Below, piece by piece: positions 35,705-47,604 of a stretch of DNA of 64,000 bases. Each line of letters opens with the position of its first letter. Positions within the stretch are counted from its first letter, which is position 1. Where the stretch lies: positions 30,410,001 to 30,474,000 of the forward strand of contig CM044320.1 in the NCBI GenBank assembly GCA_024291935.2, read 5' to 3'. A program made the position numbers and the translations under genes. A model generated the notes under the pieces. That model saw nothing but the letters and a program-made list of their open reading frames with translations. It had not been told where the DNA came from and searched no databases. The DNA comes from Okapia johnstoni. Taxonomy: Eukaryota; Chordata; Mammalia; Artiodactyla; Giraffidae.

Positions 35705-35742
35705 AGAAATCAATCAAATATAGAAGTAAAAACAATCTAAAT

Positions 35743-35822
35743 TTGGGGTTGGCCAAAAAGTTCGTTCCAGTTTTCCTTTAACATATTATGGAAAAACCCA
35801 AACAAATTATTGGTCAACCCAA
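35743..35822. mobile_element. Mariner-type MITE (palindromic)
   Basis: Left end ttggggttggccaaaaagtt and the reverse complement of the right end (ttgggttgaccaataattt) match over about 30 bases, with a loop of about ten bases. This is the 'ggttggccaaaaagttcgt' mariner terminal repeat common in ruminants, reduced to its ends with no transposase. It would fold into one long hairpin. Confidence 0.75.
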
Positions 35823-35952
35823 GAGCTTCTGATAAAGACATAGTGGAAAAAAAGATGAAGTAGACACACATAATAGGTGATCAATAAGCGCTTTCTAAAA
35901 CAATTAATCCCTGTAAAATCATTTTGGAAGTAAAACAGAGAGAGAGAAATAC

Positions 35953-36413
35953 AAAGGTCTGTCTAGTCAAAGCTATGGTTTTTCCAGTAGTCATGTATGC
36001 ATGTGAGAGTTGACCATAAAGAAAGCTGAGTGCTGAAGAATTGATGTTTTTGAACTGTGGCATCGGAGAAGACTCTGGAGAGTTTCCTGCACTGCAAGGA
36101 GATCAAACCAGTCCATCCTAAAGGAAATCAGTCCTGAATATTCATTGGAAGGACTGATGCTGAAGCTGAAGCTCCAATACTTTGGCCACCTGATATGAAG
36201 AACTGACTTATTGGAAAAGACCCTGATGCTGGGAAAAATTGAAGGCAGGAGGAGAAAGGGATGATAGAGGATGAGTTGGTTTGATGGTATCACCGACTCA
36301 ATGGACATGAGCTTGAGCAAGCTCCAGGAGTTGGTGATGGACAGGGAAGCCTGGCATGTTGCAGTCCATGAGGTCACAAAGAGTGGGACATGACTGAGCG
36401 ACTGAACTGAACT
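35953..36413 (+). mobile_element. BovB, 5'-truncated, 460 bases
   Basis: From aaaggtctgtctagtc through the C-terminal region and the gacatgagcttgagcaagc block to gactgaactgaact. Perfect 9-base TSD, gagaaatac, at 35944-35952 and 36414-36422. Minus-strand frames over it are shadows. Confidence 0.9.
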
Positions 36414-36422
36414 GAGAAATAC

Positions 36423-37527
36423 TAAGAAAAAGAATGAACAAAAAAGTGTGAAAACTAGAATTGATGTTGTTTGTACATAAATAGAATAAGCAGCAAATTC
36501 CAGAGGGTAAGTATCTACAGAAACATTTTCCAGTGTTTATCAGAAGAGCAAAGTGGCAAAACTGTGGTACATTTTTGCAGAAATCAGTTAACACATCACA
36601 GAAACAAAACCACCTCTGGTATAAAATGCACCAGTGATTAAAAGTTCACAGTCACCCTTAAAAATGTCTTAAGGCACACAGAAAGGAAAAAATTACTCTT
36701 ATTTGTAACTAAGCAATGGGGGAAAAGGTGAAGAGTAAGCAATTATCCAAAATGGCACAGAGTTGAAACCAACAACAAGATGAACATAGGTGGTCAGATA
36801 TTCCATTTAACCTTTCACCTAAAGGTTGCCATCTTCCCGAGAGAACTGATTCTACCAGTGGCTCGGTTCTGATTCAGAAGGAAAAGAGTCACTTTCTGAG
36901 TCATAGCATCACCCTGGTTTTCCTTTCGGTCCTCCGTTCCAAGCCTACCAAATCCCAACCCATTTTAACTTGGCTAAAGGTGGCCTGGCCGGCACTAGAA
37001 TTTAATGCTTCCATAAATGAACTCTGATTGACATGAACGATGAGTCACTCTCAGAAAAACTTGTATTGCTGCCTTTTGGTCAGTTTGGGGCTTGTTTTTA
37101 AAACGAACGCCAGTTGAGGTTGAGCAGAAGCCAGGGTGTGTTTTTATTTTATGTCTCAAATAAAAATAAAGAGCTGGGTATGAATAATCAAAGTGGCAGG
37201 CGCCTCCCTGGATACTTCTAAACCTTCCAAAAGCAGTCCCCAGGCTCAGCAAAATGTAATATAGTCAAAACAACCATCAACAGTATTAGTACCACGAGTT
37301 TGCTCCAGAAAAATAAAATAATTCTGATTCCCCTGTAGTCCCACACTCCAGTGCTTTTCAACAATATGTTAAGTTAAAATATCCTTTTTGGAGGATGATA
37401 GTCCTAGAAAGAATATCCCTGGAAATTAGAAGAATATCAGATAAAAGACAGATATGTACTCTTTATCTAGTATAACTCTTAAAACAAACAGCTTCTTCCA
37501 ATTAGTCATATATACTGTATCGTTCTC
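36423..37527. other. Unique stretch with CpG and AP-1-like sites
   Basis: 36780-37260 has about nine CpGs, more than nearby DNA, and two exact TGAGTCA sites (36897-36903 and 37041-37047), the AP-1 consensus. No repeat recognised. Candidate regulatory DNA by composition only. An 85-codon minus-strand frame (37252-36995) is not recognisable. Confidence 0.35.
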
Positions 37528-37727
37528 TATGTGCTTAGTCATGCCCAGCTCTTCACAACCCTATGGACATGCAGGCTCCTGTGTCCATGGAAATCTCCAG
37601 GCAAGAATCCTGGAGTGGGTTACTGTGCCCTTCTCTAGGGAATCTTCCCAACCCAGGGATTGAACTCGAGTTGAATCACCTGCTTTGGCAGGTGAGTTCT
37701 TTACCACTAGTGCAACCCAAGAAGCAC
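37528..37727 (-). mobile_element. Bov-tA SINE
   Basis: Reversed; diverged head at the right (gcaacccaagaagc). Body shortened near ggacatgcaggctcc. Confidence 0.8.
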
Positions 37728-39070
37728 ATATCACCCTCTAGTAGGAGACATATGGTCAGCTCCTTGTTATTCTGAGACTGATCATCAGTTTTATGGATTA
37801 AGCATGCTCTTCACTCCCCTCTATACAGCTTTTATTTTCTTTGGATGGTTCACAATACTTACACAATTAGGAAAGAAAGAGAGAGGGGATAGGGTGAAGA
37901 AGAGGTAGTTAAAAGCAAGAGGAAACTAAAAGTGAGACTAAATAAGCTATGGATCAACTCTTTTTTTAAAAAAAAAGTTGATTGTGATAAGAAAGGGAAA
38001 ATAGTAGGTAAAATGGGGCTTCTATAAAATTTGTGGATTTTGTCAACAATGTTTCCAAAAGAAGAATCAGTGATGAGAGGCAAGTATACAACAGGACAGT
38101 GGGGAATACTGATAACATTTTTCCAAATATTTGGAATACTGAGTCAAAAGAAATCTGGAACTTTTTATTCTAACGTGGAATAAAGAACAACGTAAAGAAT
38201 ATTAGGAAAATGTCTACTCCAACATTATGATGTATTTGGAAGTAATTAACCCTGTAGTTATACATCAAGATGATACACAAAAAGATATTTCAGAAAACTC
38301 GTGATGAAAAGGAACTTTCAGTTGCGCATGATCTGAGTCAAGTTAAATGGCCATGGCCTAGCTGCAAAATGCTACTGCTGATTTTCTCATGCCCTCGGCA
38401 AAACTACTCCTATAGTAGTTTTATCTCAAGAAAGGCCAAAGCCTTTCATATACATTAGCACCTTAACCACCAGTTTGTTTCTGAGATAGATAGGTATTGT
38501 TATCACACTATAAACTCAAGGCAAAAAGATGCAGAGGGGCTGGTCTAGTGAGCCCTGAGAGTGCCCTGAACTAGTCTAGTGAGGCATACCTTGTCCTCTC
38601 ACCTAGAGTTGGAGCCTCAAGAATAGAAACCAATTTCAACACAGCCCCAAGCAGTTAGCACAGCCCTAGAAACCTAGTACGGATTTTTCTTAAGTTGAAA
38701 ATTGAGCTCAGTGATTCAGAAAGATCTCTTGGATCAGACTACTGCCGTAATCAGAAAATAATACTTAGTATTTTCAAATGCAGCCCAGCGTTTGGATCTT
38801 CAAAAGAATAGAAAAATCTTCCTAAAGAAGGGAACTGACTGTAGACCTTTCTGTGAGCCCTTTGACAATGACTGTGAAGCGTTTTTAATTGTGCTGTGTT
38901 TAAATCACAGCATGGAAACTAAAGTCATGCTCTCTGTTCCAAAGCCCTACTCTAGAAACAGATGGACACCTTTCCTCCGCATGGCAAGTCCATGGCCTCT
39001 CACACCAGAGTGAGTTTCACCATCACCTGGATTTCCCAGAAGAGTAAAAGACATAGCTCTTCTCTATGTA
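37728..39070. other. Mostly unique; possible MIR near 38440-38540
   Basis: A reversed MIR-like block (agataggtattgttatc then gatgcagagggg) is the only repeat suspected. Frames here are unrecognised. Confidence 0.35.
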
Positions 39071-39290
39071 AAAGTGAAAAAGTGAAAGTGCTAGTCGCTC
39101 CGTCATGTCTGACTCTGCAACCCCATGACCGTAGGCCACCAGGCTCCTCTGTCCACGGAATTCTCCAGGCAAGAATACTGGAGTGGGTTCTAATTCCCTG
39201 CTCCAGGGGATCTTCCCGACTCGGGGACTGAACTCGGGTCTCCTGCGTTGCAGGCAGATTCTTTACCATCTGAGCCGCCAGGGAAGCCCC
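39071..39290 (-). mobile_element. Bov-tA SINE
   Basis: Reversed, well preserved: head at right (gagccgccagggaagcccc), body with ctccaggcaagaatactgg. It faces the plus-strand Bov-tA 76 bases to the right. Confidence 0.9.
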
Positions 39291-39366
39291 TCATATAAAG
39301 TTAAAGGCTTAATAATTTTGTAATCACATAGTTGCCGTGAAATTATCAAGCTTTTAATTTTACATG

Positions 39367-39572
39367 AGGGGTTCCCCTGATGGCTCAGATGGTAAAGAAT
39401 CTGCCTGCAACGCAGGAGACCTGAGTTCGATCCCTGGGTCGGGAAGATCCCCTGGAGCAGGGAATTGCTACCCACTCCAGTATTCTTGCCTGAGAATTCC
39501 ATGGACAGAGGAGCCTTGCAGGCTATAGATCATGGTGTTGAGAAGAGTCAGACACCACTGAGTGACTTTCAG
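39367..39572 (+). mobile_element. Bov-tA SINE
   Basis: ggggttcccctgatggctc head, ending caccactgagtgac. Inverted partner of the copy just to the left. Confidence 0.9.
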
Positions 39573-41051
39573 GTTTCATGTGATTAAAAGAGAGTTTTGC
39601 ACAGTTTTAGAGCTGCAGCATTGTAACAACTAATTGTAAGCAGGAGAGACCTTAGCTTTACAAGTGGAGATCCAATATGTGGAAGGATCTTGAGCTGAGA
39701 TAGCAGTGGTTACACTGTGACAGATGAGTGTATCTGCATAAGGAAAATCCCCTAGTTAGGGACCACAGTAGGATCCCATCCATCACATTACATGTGAGCT
39801 CAGAGAACTTAACCTCTTGAAGCATTTTTGGCAGCAGGGGGAACTTTTAGCATCCTAATGCTTTTACAAGGCTGGATTTTCCTTTTCTTCCCCATGTGCT
39901 TCAAGATTTCATAACATGAGAAACATAGGAGCAAAAGTTAAAATGCTTTAATGGTCCCCATAGGCTATTTAAATAAACACTGTGATTGCAATTTAGACAA
40001 TCTGGAGTCCATTCAATATTAAATCTCCACCCTAAGCTACAGCTACTACACAAATAGGGAATTCATGGTATACTCCACATGGCCATTTACTACTGCAAAG
40101 ACTGCCTCTTGACAATCATGGGGAGGAGTTAGCCAGGCCTGACATTACACCAGTTAAATCTGTCAACAACTGGAGAGAAAGCTCTGCTGAACAAACACAC
40201 TGATCCCTCTCACACAGCCTGTCTTTGTCCTGACAACGCTACGACTCCACTAATCTCATACCATCTTCAGGCGTGCAAGCAGAAACTTCTTTTGCAACCA
40301 GCTGTAACAAAAGATGCCTTTCTTTATTCTCACACACTGTATGTATATATTTGTGCTGTCCCTTCCGCTCCCGCCCCTGCCATTTCCACTCCATCCTACA
40401 GACCCGATTCTAAATAAAGCCTGATTGGAAGAAGTCATAAGTTAGTCCTCATCTCAGATACATACATGAAGAAAGAGACCAGAGGATTGATCACGTCCTT
40501 TTGACCGGGCCCTCATAAAAATAATACTCCATGATGTACAGTTTTGTCTGCACCAGGGGAAAGAATAGATTTGAGAATTAAGCAGGCAATAAATATCCTA
40601 AAATATGGTGTGCCAAATTGAAACAATTGGGTGGTGAAATACATAGAACCACTGAGTGTTCCTTCAACAACTTTCAGGCACCAGGGTCTTCAAGGACTCA
40701 TGGTGTCCTTTTTCACTTTTATGTACTGTTGAAAAAAGTATTGTATGACAGTAACATTTTAGCTATGGCATTAGAAAAACATTATTATTAATTGATATTT
40801 TCCTAGCTATAAAATATAATATAGTATTTATGTGTTGGGATAAAATGGATATTTTTAGGTATAATTTACATTCAGTACAATGAAATGTCTTAATACAGCT
40901 AAAAGAATTTTTACCTATGTACTTATCTATGTAATAACATTCAGGTTAAAAGATCACATATTTCTGTTGCCCCAGATGGTTTATTCCCCCTCATTCTCAG
41001 TCAATTCTCCACCACCATGGATAAATTTTGTCTAGAGAAAAACTAGACTAA
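39573..41051. other. Unique stretch
   Basis: Nothing recognised in 1.5 kb. Confidence 0.4.
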
Positions 41052-41061
41052 TTTTGCCTAA

Positions 41062-41285
41062 TTGCCACAGGTGGTAGTTGTTGTGTTAGTCGTTCAGTTG
41101 TGTCCGACTCTTTTCTACCCCAGGGCCTGTAGCCCACCAGGCTCCCCTTTCCGTGGGATTTCCCAGGCAAGAATACTGGAGTGGTTAGCCATTTTTCTTC
41201 TCCAAGGGATCTTCCTGATCCAGGGGTCAAACCCTGGTCCCCAGCATCGCAGGCAGGTTCTTTACTGCCTGAGCCACCTGGGAAG
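41062..41285 (-). mobile_element. Bov-tA SINE
   Basis: Reversed; tail seen as gttgttgtgttagtcg. Perfect 10-base TSD, ttttgcctaa, at 41052-41061 and 41286-41295. Frames on both strands over it are shadows. Confidence 0.9.
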
Positions 41286-41584
41286 TTTTGCCTAAAACAA
41301 ACATCTTCAAGTGTTACATGCCAAATACTATGTTGCAAATTTTTTTGCCTTATCTCATTTTAACTTCAGTTAATCCTAAATACAAGAGGAGACAAGTATT
41401 TCTGTAACAGGTTTCCAAAAGAAAGGATAAGAATCTCAATCAACATAAAATTGTATCTGAAATTCTAAATCCATTACACTCAAGTGATGTTATACTCTAT
41501 TTATATTTTATAGACCATTAAATATGCCCTGTGATTAATGGTTTAAAATTAAATGCATAGCATAAGACACTGTTAATAAGAATA

Positions 41585-41790
41585 TCAATCCCATTCTATT
41601 TGGCAGGAACTGGGCTAAATGATTGACTTTATTGCCTTATTTAATCCTCTTATCAACCCTGTAAGGCAGCTATTACTATCTTCATTTTGCAGATGGCTCA
41701 AGAAGGTGAGAAGATTTGCCCACTTTTAAGTAATAACTAGATTCAGATCTTTTACTTTCTGACTCTGAGTGCTTAGTTTACAGTTAGTGG
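41585..41790 (-). mobile_element. MIR SINE relic
   Basis: ttatttaatcctcttatcaa, then ccctgtaaggcagctatta, then catttgcagatggct in part, then ttaagtaataactag: reversed MIR order. Confidence 0.55.
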
Positions 41791-41929
41791 TCATTAAATG
41801 TGTTGCGTCACTGAATTAAAAGAGGAATAAAAAATGCATGAGAAAGAGTAGGCTATGAAAATGCTAAGAAAATTTGTTTATCACTTTGATGATAACATTT
41901 ACAGGGAAAAAAAATGACAGAATCTGAAT

Positions 41930-42290
41930 GTAAGATGAAATCTTAGACATTACTTAGTCTCTTCCCCCTATTTTATGGGGACCATTTTCTAACAGTCTTC
42001 ATTGAATCTGTTACAATATTGTTTATGTTCTATGTTTGGGGGACTTTTGGCCACAATGCATGTGGATTTTAGCTCCCCAACCAGGAATCTAACTCTCACA
42101 CCCTGCATTGAAAGGCAAAGTCTTAACCACTGGACCACCAAAGGATTCCCTCTTCCTCTTACTATAGAGATGAATGAACTGAAACACAAGTGACCTGTTC
42201 AAAGACCCAGAGTCAGCTAACGTTAAACCTTGGACTGGAATTCAGGTTTCTCTGTTTCCAATAATGTGTTAGCTATGTTCTATTTCTTCG
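41930..42290 (-). mobile_element. MIR relic split by a CHR-type SINE
   Basis: Left end to 41975 (ccccctattttat block) and right part 42150-42290 (gaatgaactgaaacacaag, then gacctgttcaaagaccc, then tggactggaattcagg) read as one reversed MIR once the CHR insertion is removed. Confidence 0.45.
41976..42149 (-). mobile_element. CHR-type SINE
   Basis: Plus strand cttttggccacaatgcatg, then tagctccccaaccagg, then gtcttaaccactggacc: the reversed CHR body and tRNA head. Possible 17-base pyrimidine-rich TSD ctcttccccctatttta (41959-41975) against ctcttcctcttactata (42150-42166), 13 of 17 matching. Confidence 0.65.
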
Positions 42291-44260
42291 GTTGTGAATC
42301 AAGTACATGGCATGGTTTCTAAATAAGTTTGCCACTAAATTTGATAAGTTTATCAATGCTGCAAAGAGCAGTGACAACTAATGGATGTTCCTGAATGAAA
42401 AAACAGACTGCCGTATAAAAGATTTGCATGATAAAGTAAATCATTAAATATACTCAACCACCAAAATTTATGGAACTGGTAGTATCTACAGTGAAAGTCA
42501 GAAACAGATGAGAACAGTGATGGCAGCAAATATCCAAAAACTTGAGACCTGTTTAGAAGGCACTGCAGGTTCACAGGTTTGAAAAGAAAATCACCCAAAG
42601 TTAACCCTTCATTTGATCAAGGAGGAAGTGTGCACAAGGAGATGAGAGCCTTGACTGTGGCCACAAAGCTCCTTAGTGGCATTAAATATGGCCACGGCCA
42701 CTAACTCCCAGTCCAGATTTTGTCTGTTAGCACTGTTTCACCCACTACTCCATGAAACGTTGCCAAAGAAAACCTACTCCTCACCTGAAAAAGTAAAATA
42801 AAATGAAACATTAACATTAATAAAGTAGTTCACATGCTTTATAAGATACCCATACAAATATTAGCAGTACAATGATCAAACAGCTTCTACTTTGAATGCA
42901 TTGTCGAACTAGACTTTGGCACTTAGGACACGTTAACTTTGAAAAGATTACTAAAAAAACAAGCATAAATAAGTCTCAGAGAATGCTGGGGTGTAAGATA
43001 CGTCTTTCAACTCATTCACTATATTAAAGTGTACAGCTCAAAAATGGAAAATATAATTTTTTAAAAAGATTTTTCTGTGACATATCATGATGGAATGCAC
43101 TTTTCTTCTCCATTTGAAACTGTCAATGATGCACAAGTGATTTCATCTTGTGAACCCATAAGGAATGGAACCACATGTAAGCCTTCCAGCTGTTGTTCAT
43201 CCAGAATTGTAATATTTATTCTGGAAGAAGCAAACAACAGATGCATTTGGAGAATGGGAGTTCACCTGGTTCTTACAGTATATGAGCTCAAATTCAATTT
43301 TCCAGTGAATAAACATCTTGTAAAAGAAGCACACCATCACCAAAAAAGTTAAAAAAAAAAAAGAAGAAGAAGAAGCAGCAGCAGCAGCAGCACATGTAAA
43401 TGGGCTAAAGCTCATTTACACTTTGGACTTCATTGACAATCTTGACTTTAATTTTTATCTTTCATATCCCTCCCATATATACTGTAACTAACAAGTAACT
43501 CTTGGAGGTACTTCTGTAGAAAGATGTCTTTTTTTTTCCTATCCATTTCAACATCTTATCTTGCTACCTTCTATAAAAATGGCCTCTTCATTTTCTGGGA
43601 CAATAACTTACAGTTGCTTTAAAGATGACATGAAATGTGTTTTCAGCTCTCTTTCCTGATTTACAGCCATTTTCAATAAAATTGCCAACTAGGCATGAGA
43701 ATCTATGAAAACACTTCTGGGATCCTGAAGGACCATCTATCATTTTCAAATGAACATCTATATTAGGAAACAGAATTTTTCAATAATGATTCAAATTTAG
43801 ATCTGTTACCTAGCAAGTGCTCCAGTTGCACACTTATGATATCTTCTTAAAAGAAAAATATGCACACAATGAGTTTAAGCAATTGGTTTTGTAAACCATG
43901 CATAAAAATAAACAATTAAAAAAAAGTATTTATTGCCTTTCTACTTTGTTTTTGCTCTCAGGTTTTGACTATTTGATAGGCAAAATAATAAACTTGAACA
44001 TAGAGGAAACTTCTTGACAAATTTATCAGACAAGTTCTTCATAAATTTCTAATAAAATCTTAGTAGTCTAACAAGTTACCTTTTTTGACCAGCCTATGTA
44101 TTTCCTTTAGTCCCTTATAACATGACTCTTAAAGAGTGTACCAGTTACAATGGTGTTAGCATGGAAACTGAATAAATATCTTGTCTTTAAAGCTAGCTTA
44201 AGTCTTTAATCCATGAGATTTAAAGTAAATTTGGTTCACTGGAAATTAAACACTACTAAG
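42291..44260. other. Unique AT-rich stretch
   Basis: No transposon recognised in 2 kb. It contains the purine-rich triplet repeat at 43351-43391. Confidence 0.4.
43351..43391. repeat. A run, (AAG)n and (AGC)n compound repeat
   Basis: Twelve A residues, then about five AAG units, then about six AGC units. The AGC part resembles a Bov-A2 tail but no SINE body is next to it. Confidence 0.9.
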
Positions 44261-44475
44261 GGGCTTCCCTGGTGGCTCAGTGGGTAAAGAAATCACCTGC
44301 AATGAAGAAGACCTGGGTTGCTGAATCCCTGGGTTGGGAAGATCCCCTGGAGAAGGAAGTGGCAGCCCACTCCAGTGTTATTCCTGTGAAATCCCATGGA
44401 CAGAGGAGCCTGGTGTGCTACAGGCCATGGGGTCTCAAAGAGTCTGACACGACTGAGCTACTAAACCACCACCAT
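44261..44475 (+). mobile_element. Bov-tA SINE
   Basis: gggcttccctggtggctcag head, body ending gacacgactgagctac. Short possible TSD ctactaa at 44253-44259 and 44459-44465. Confidence 0.9.
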
Positions 44476-45388
44476 TTACTATAAAGATGCTGAATATCTA
44501 TTAATTTGCACTCAAAACATAACTATCTTTGTTTCTATCAAAGTCCAATGTAGACAAATATAGAATAAGTTCACTTAACTAACTGCCTTCATTTTTTTCC
44601 CCCAAATCCACTTTTTACTTGTAAGGCCATAAATATTTACAAATGAGATTATAGGTGTGCTTGATCTATCATCAGGCCACACACAAAAATCATATGAATT
44701 TGTTTCCTCTTCTCTCAACACTTTAGCAATGTTCACAATTTTTAAATTCTACATCTCCACTAGATCATAGATGATACCAAACTCCACAGATCAAATCCAA
44801 CCTGTATATCCGATTCTAATTCTATAGAGAGACAGTGAATGATCTCACAATCTTAAATCGGGAAGAAAAAAAAGAAGCTACCACCTGCACCTGGATAGCT
44901 ACAGCAGTGATTATAAAAACTAATAACATTAAATACAGTTAAACATTGCTGTACATCTTAGTACCTATTTGATTAATGACAAGAGTAGTGACAGACAGTT
45001 GCAATATGGAATCTAATATTTATACTCAAACAGTACATCAGTCATTGAGCCCAAATTTACCTTACTCCCACACAAACCTGGTGTCATGCTCAATGTTTAT
45101 TTCTGTAAATTACCAAATAAAGCTCAATATTCAATTTAAGAAGTGTTATTTTTTTTTCTCGCATGAACAACATTTGTACCTGTAAAAGAAAATCCCAAAG
45201 CCTTTCAAACCACACTCTCAAATTAGCTTTCACAATTTATCTGAGACTTTTATCACAATTTTCTCAAAAGTTTTTTGCCCTATGCAGAAATCTTAACTAT
45301 GAATATAGTATGACCGAGAAATTTGATCTCTACTCTTTACATTGCATTGTTTTTTACCCTCCACACATAAATCTGCTACTTTCTGCTA
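44476..45388. other. Unique AT-rich stretch
   Basis: Nothing recognised. The right end holds the first copy of the BovB TSD (45389-45399). Confidence 0.4.
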
Positions 45389-45738
45389 ATAGGCTATTTC
45401 AGTTCAGTTCAGTTCAGTCACTCAGTTGTGTCCCACTCTTTGCGACCCCAAGGACTGCAGCATGCCAGGCCTCCCTGTCCATCACCACCTACTGGAATTT
45501 TCTCAAACTCATGTCCATTGAGTTGGTGATGCCATCCAACCATCTCATCCTCTGTCAACCCCTTCTCCTTTGCTTTCAATCTTTCCCAGCATCAGGGTCT
45601 TTTCAAATGAGCCAGCTATTCACATCAGGTGACCAAAGTATTGGAGTTTCAGCTTCAGCATCAGCCCTTCCAATGAATATTCAGGACTGATATCCTTTAG
45701 GATGGAATGGTTGGATCTCATTGCAGTCCAAGGGACTC

Positions 45739-46287
45739 TCAAGAGTCTTCTCCAACACCAATTGCAGCAATTCTTCGGCGCTCAGCTTTCTTTATGGTGC
45801 AACTCTCACACCCATACATGACCACTGGAAAAACCATAGCCTTGACTAGACGGACCTTTGTTAGCAAAGTAATGTCTCTGCTTTTTAATATGCTGTCTAG
45901 GTTGGTCATAACTTTCCTTCCAAGGAGTAAGCGTCTTGTAATTTCATGGCTGCAGTCACCATAAGCAGTGATTTTGGAGCCCAGAAAAGTAAATTTTGGG
46001 ACTGTTTCCACTGTTTCCCCATCTATTTGCCATGAAGTAATGGGACCTGATGCCATGATCTTAGTTTTCTGAATGTTGAGCTTTAAGCCAACTTTTTCAC
46101 TATCTTCTTTCACTTTCATCAAGAGGCTCTTTAGTTCTTCTTCACTTTCTGCCATAAGGGTGGTGTCATCTGCATATCTGAGGTTACTGATATTTCTCCC
46201 GGCAATCTTGATTCCAGCTTGTGCTTCCTCCAGCCCAGCGTTTCTCCTGATGTACTCTGCATATAAGTTAAATAAGCAGGGTGACAA
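45739..46287 (-). pseudogene. BovB RT palm/C-terminal remnant
   Basis: 182 codons from MSPCLFNLYAEY, with motif C as LRYADDTTLMAE, continuing past the RT core before a frameshift. Upstream RT pieces of the same copy lie in other frames at 46306-46506 and 46816-47211. Confidence 0.85.
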
Positions 46288-46305
46288 TATACAGCCTTGA
46301 CATAC

Positions 46306-46506
46306 TCATTTTCCTATTTGGAAACAGTCTGTTGTTCCATGTTCAGTTCTAACTGTTGCTTCCTGACCTGCATACAGATTTTTCAAGAGGCAGGTCAGGT
46401 GGTCTGGTATTCCCATCTCTTTCAAAATTTTCCACAGTTTGTGGTGATCTACACAGTCAAATTCTTTGGCATAGTCAATAAAGCAGAAATAGATGATTTT
46501 CTGCAA
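46306..46506 (-). pseudogene. BovB RT motif A remnant
   Basis: 66 codons with FIDYAKEFDCVDH, the RT motif A segment (first catalytic aspartate region), then LTCLLKNLYAGQEATV. It ends in a stop just before motif B. Confidence 0.85.
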
Positions 46507-46815
46507 CTCTCTTGCTTTTTCAATGATCCAGCAGATGTTGGCATTTTGATCTCAGGTTCCTCTGCCTTTTCTAAATCCAGCTTGAACATCTGCAAGTTCA
46601 CAGTTCATGTCCTGTTGAAGCCTGGCTTGGAGAATTTTGAGCATTACTTTACTAGCATGTGAGATTCGTGCAATTGTGCAGTAGTTTGAGCATTCTTTGG
46701 CTTTGCCTTTCTTTGGGATTGGAATGAAAACTGATCCTTTTCCAGTCCTGTGGCCACTACTGAGTTTTCCAAATTTGCTGGCATATTGAGTACAGCACTT
46801 TCACAGCAACATCTT

Positions 46816-47211
46816 TTAGGATTGAAATAGCTCAACTGGAATTCCATCACCTCCACTAGCTTTGTTTGTAGTGATGCTTCCTAAGGCCCACTTGACTTTG
46901 CATTCCAGGATGTCTGGCTCTAGGTGAGTAATCACATCACCTTGATTATCTGGGTCATGAAGATCTTTTGTGTACAGTTCTTCTGTGTATTCTTGCCACC
47001 TCTTCTTAATATCTTCTGCTTCTGTTAGGTCCATACATTTTCTGTCCTTTTCTGAGCCCATCTCTGCATGAAATGTTGCCTTGGTATCTCTAATTTTCTT
47101 AAAGACATCTCTAGTATTTCCCATTCTATTGTTTTCCTCTCTTTCTTTGCACTGATCACTAAGAGAGGCTTTCTTATCTCTCAATGCTATTCTTTGGAAC
47201 TCTGCATTCAA
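46816..47211 (-). pseudogene. BovB N-terminal RT remnant
   Basis: 131 codons including KKRWQEYTEELY and NKASGGDGIPVELF, the start of the BovB RT domain. Frame lost at its end; the next piece continues in another frame at 46856-46644. Confidence 0.8.
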
Positions 47212-47492
47212 TGGGTATATCTTTCCTTTTCTCCTTTGCCTTTAGGTTCTCTTCTTTTCACAGCTATTTTTAAGGCCTCCTCAGCCAACCATTTTGCTTT
47301 TTTGCATTTCTTTTTCTTGGGGATGGTCTTGATCCGTCTACTGTACAATGTCATGAACCTCCATCCATAGTTCATCAGGCACTCTATCAGATCTAATTCC
47401 TTGAATCTATTTCTCCCTTCCACTGTATAATTATAAGGGATTTGATTTACATCATATTGGAATGGTCTAGTGGTTTTCCCTACTTTCTTCAA
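47208..47492 (-). pseudogene. BovB endonuclease-RT linker remnant
   Basis: 94 codons with KKVGKTTRPF and KKCKKAKWLAEEALKIAVK, the region between endonuclease and RT. Joins the next frame at 47211. Confidence 0.75.
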
Positions 47493-47604
47493 TTTAAGTC
47501 TGAATTTAGCAATAAGGTGTTCATGATCTGAGCTACAGTCAACTCCTGGTCCTGTTTTTGCTGACTGTATAGAGCTTCTCCATCTTTGGCTGCAAAGAAT
47601 GTAA

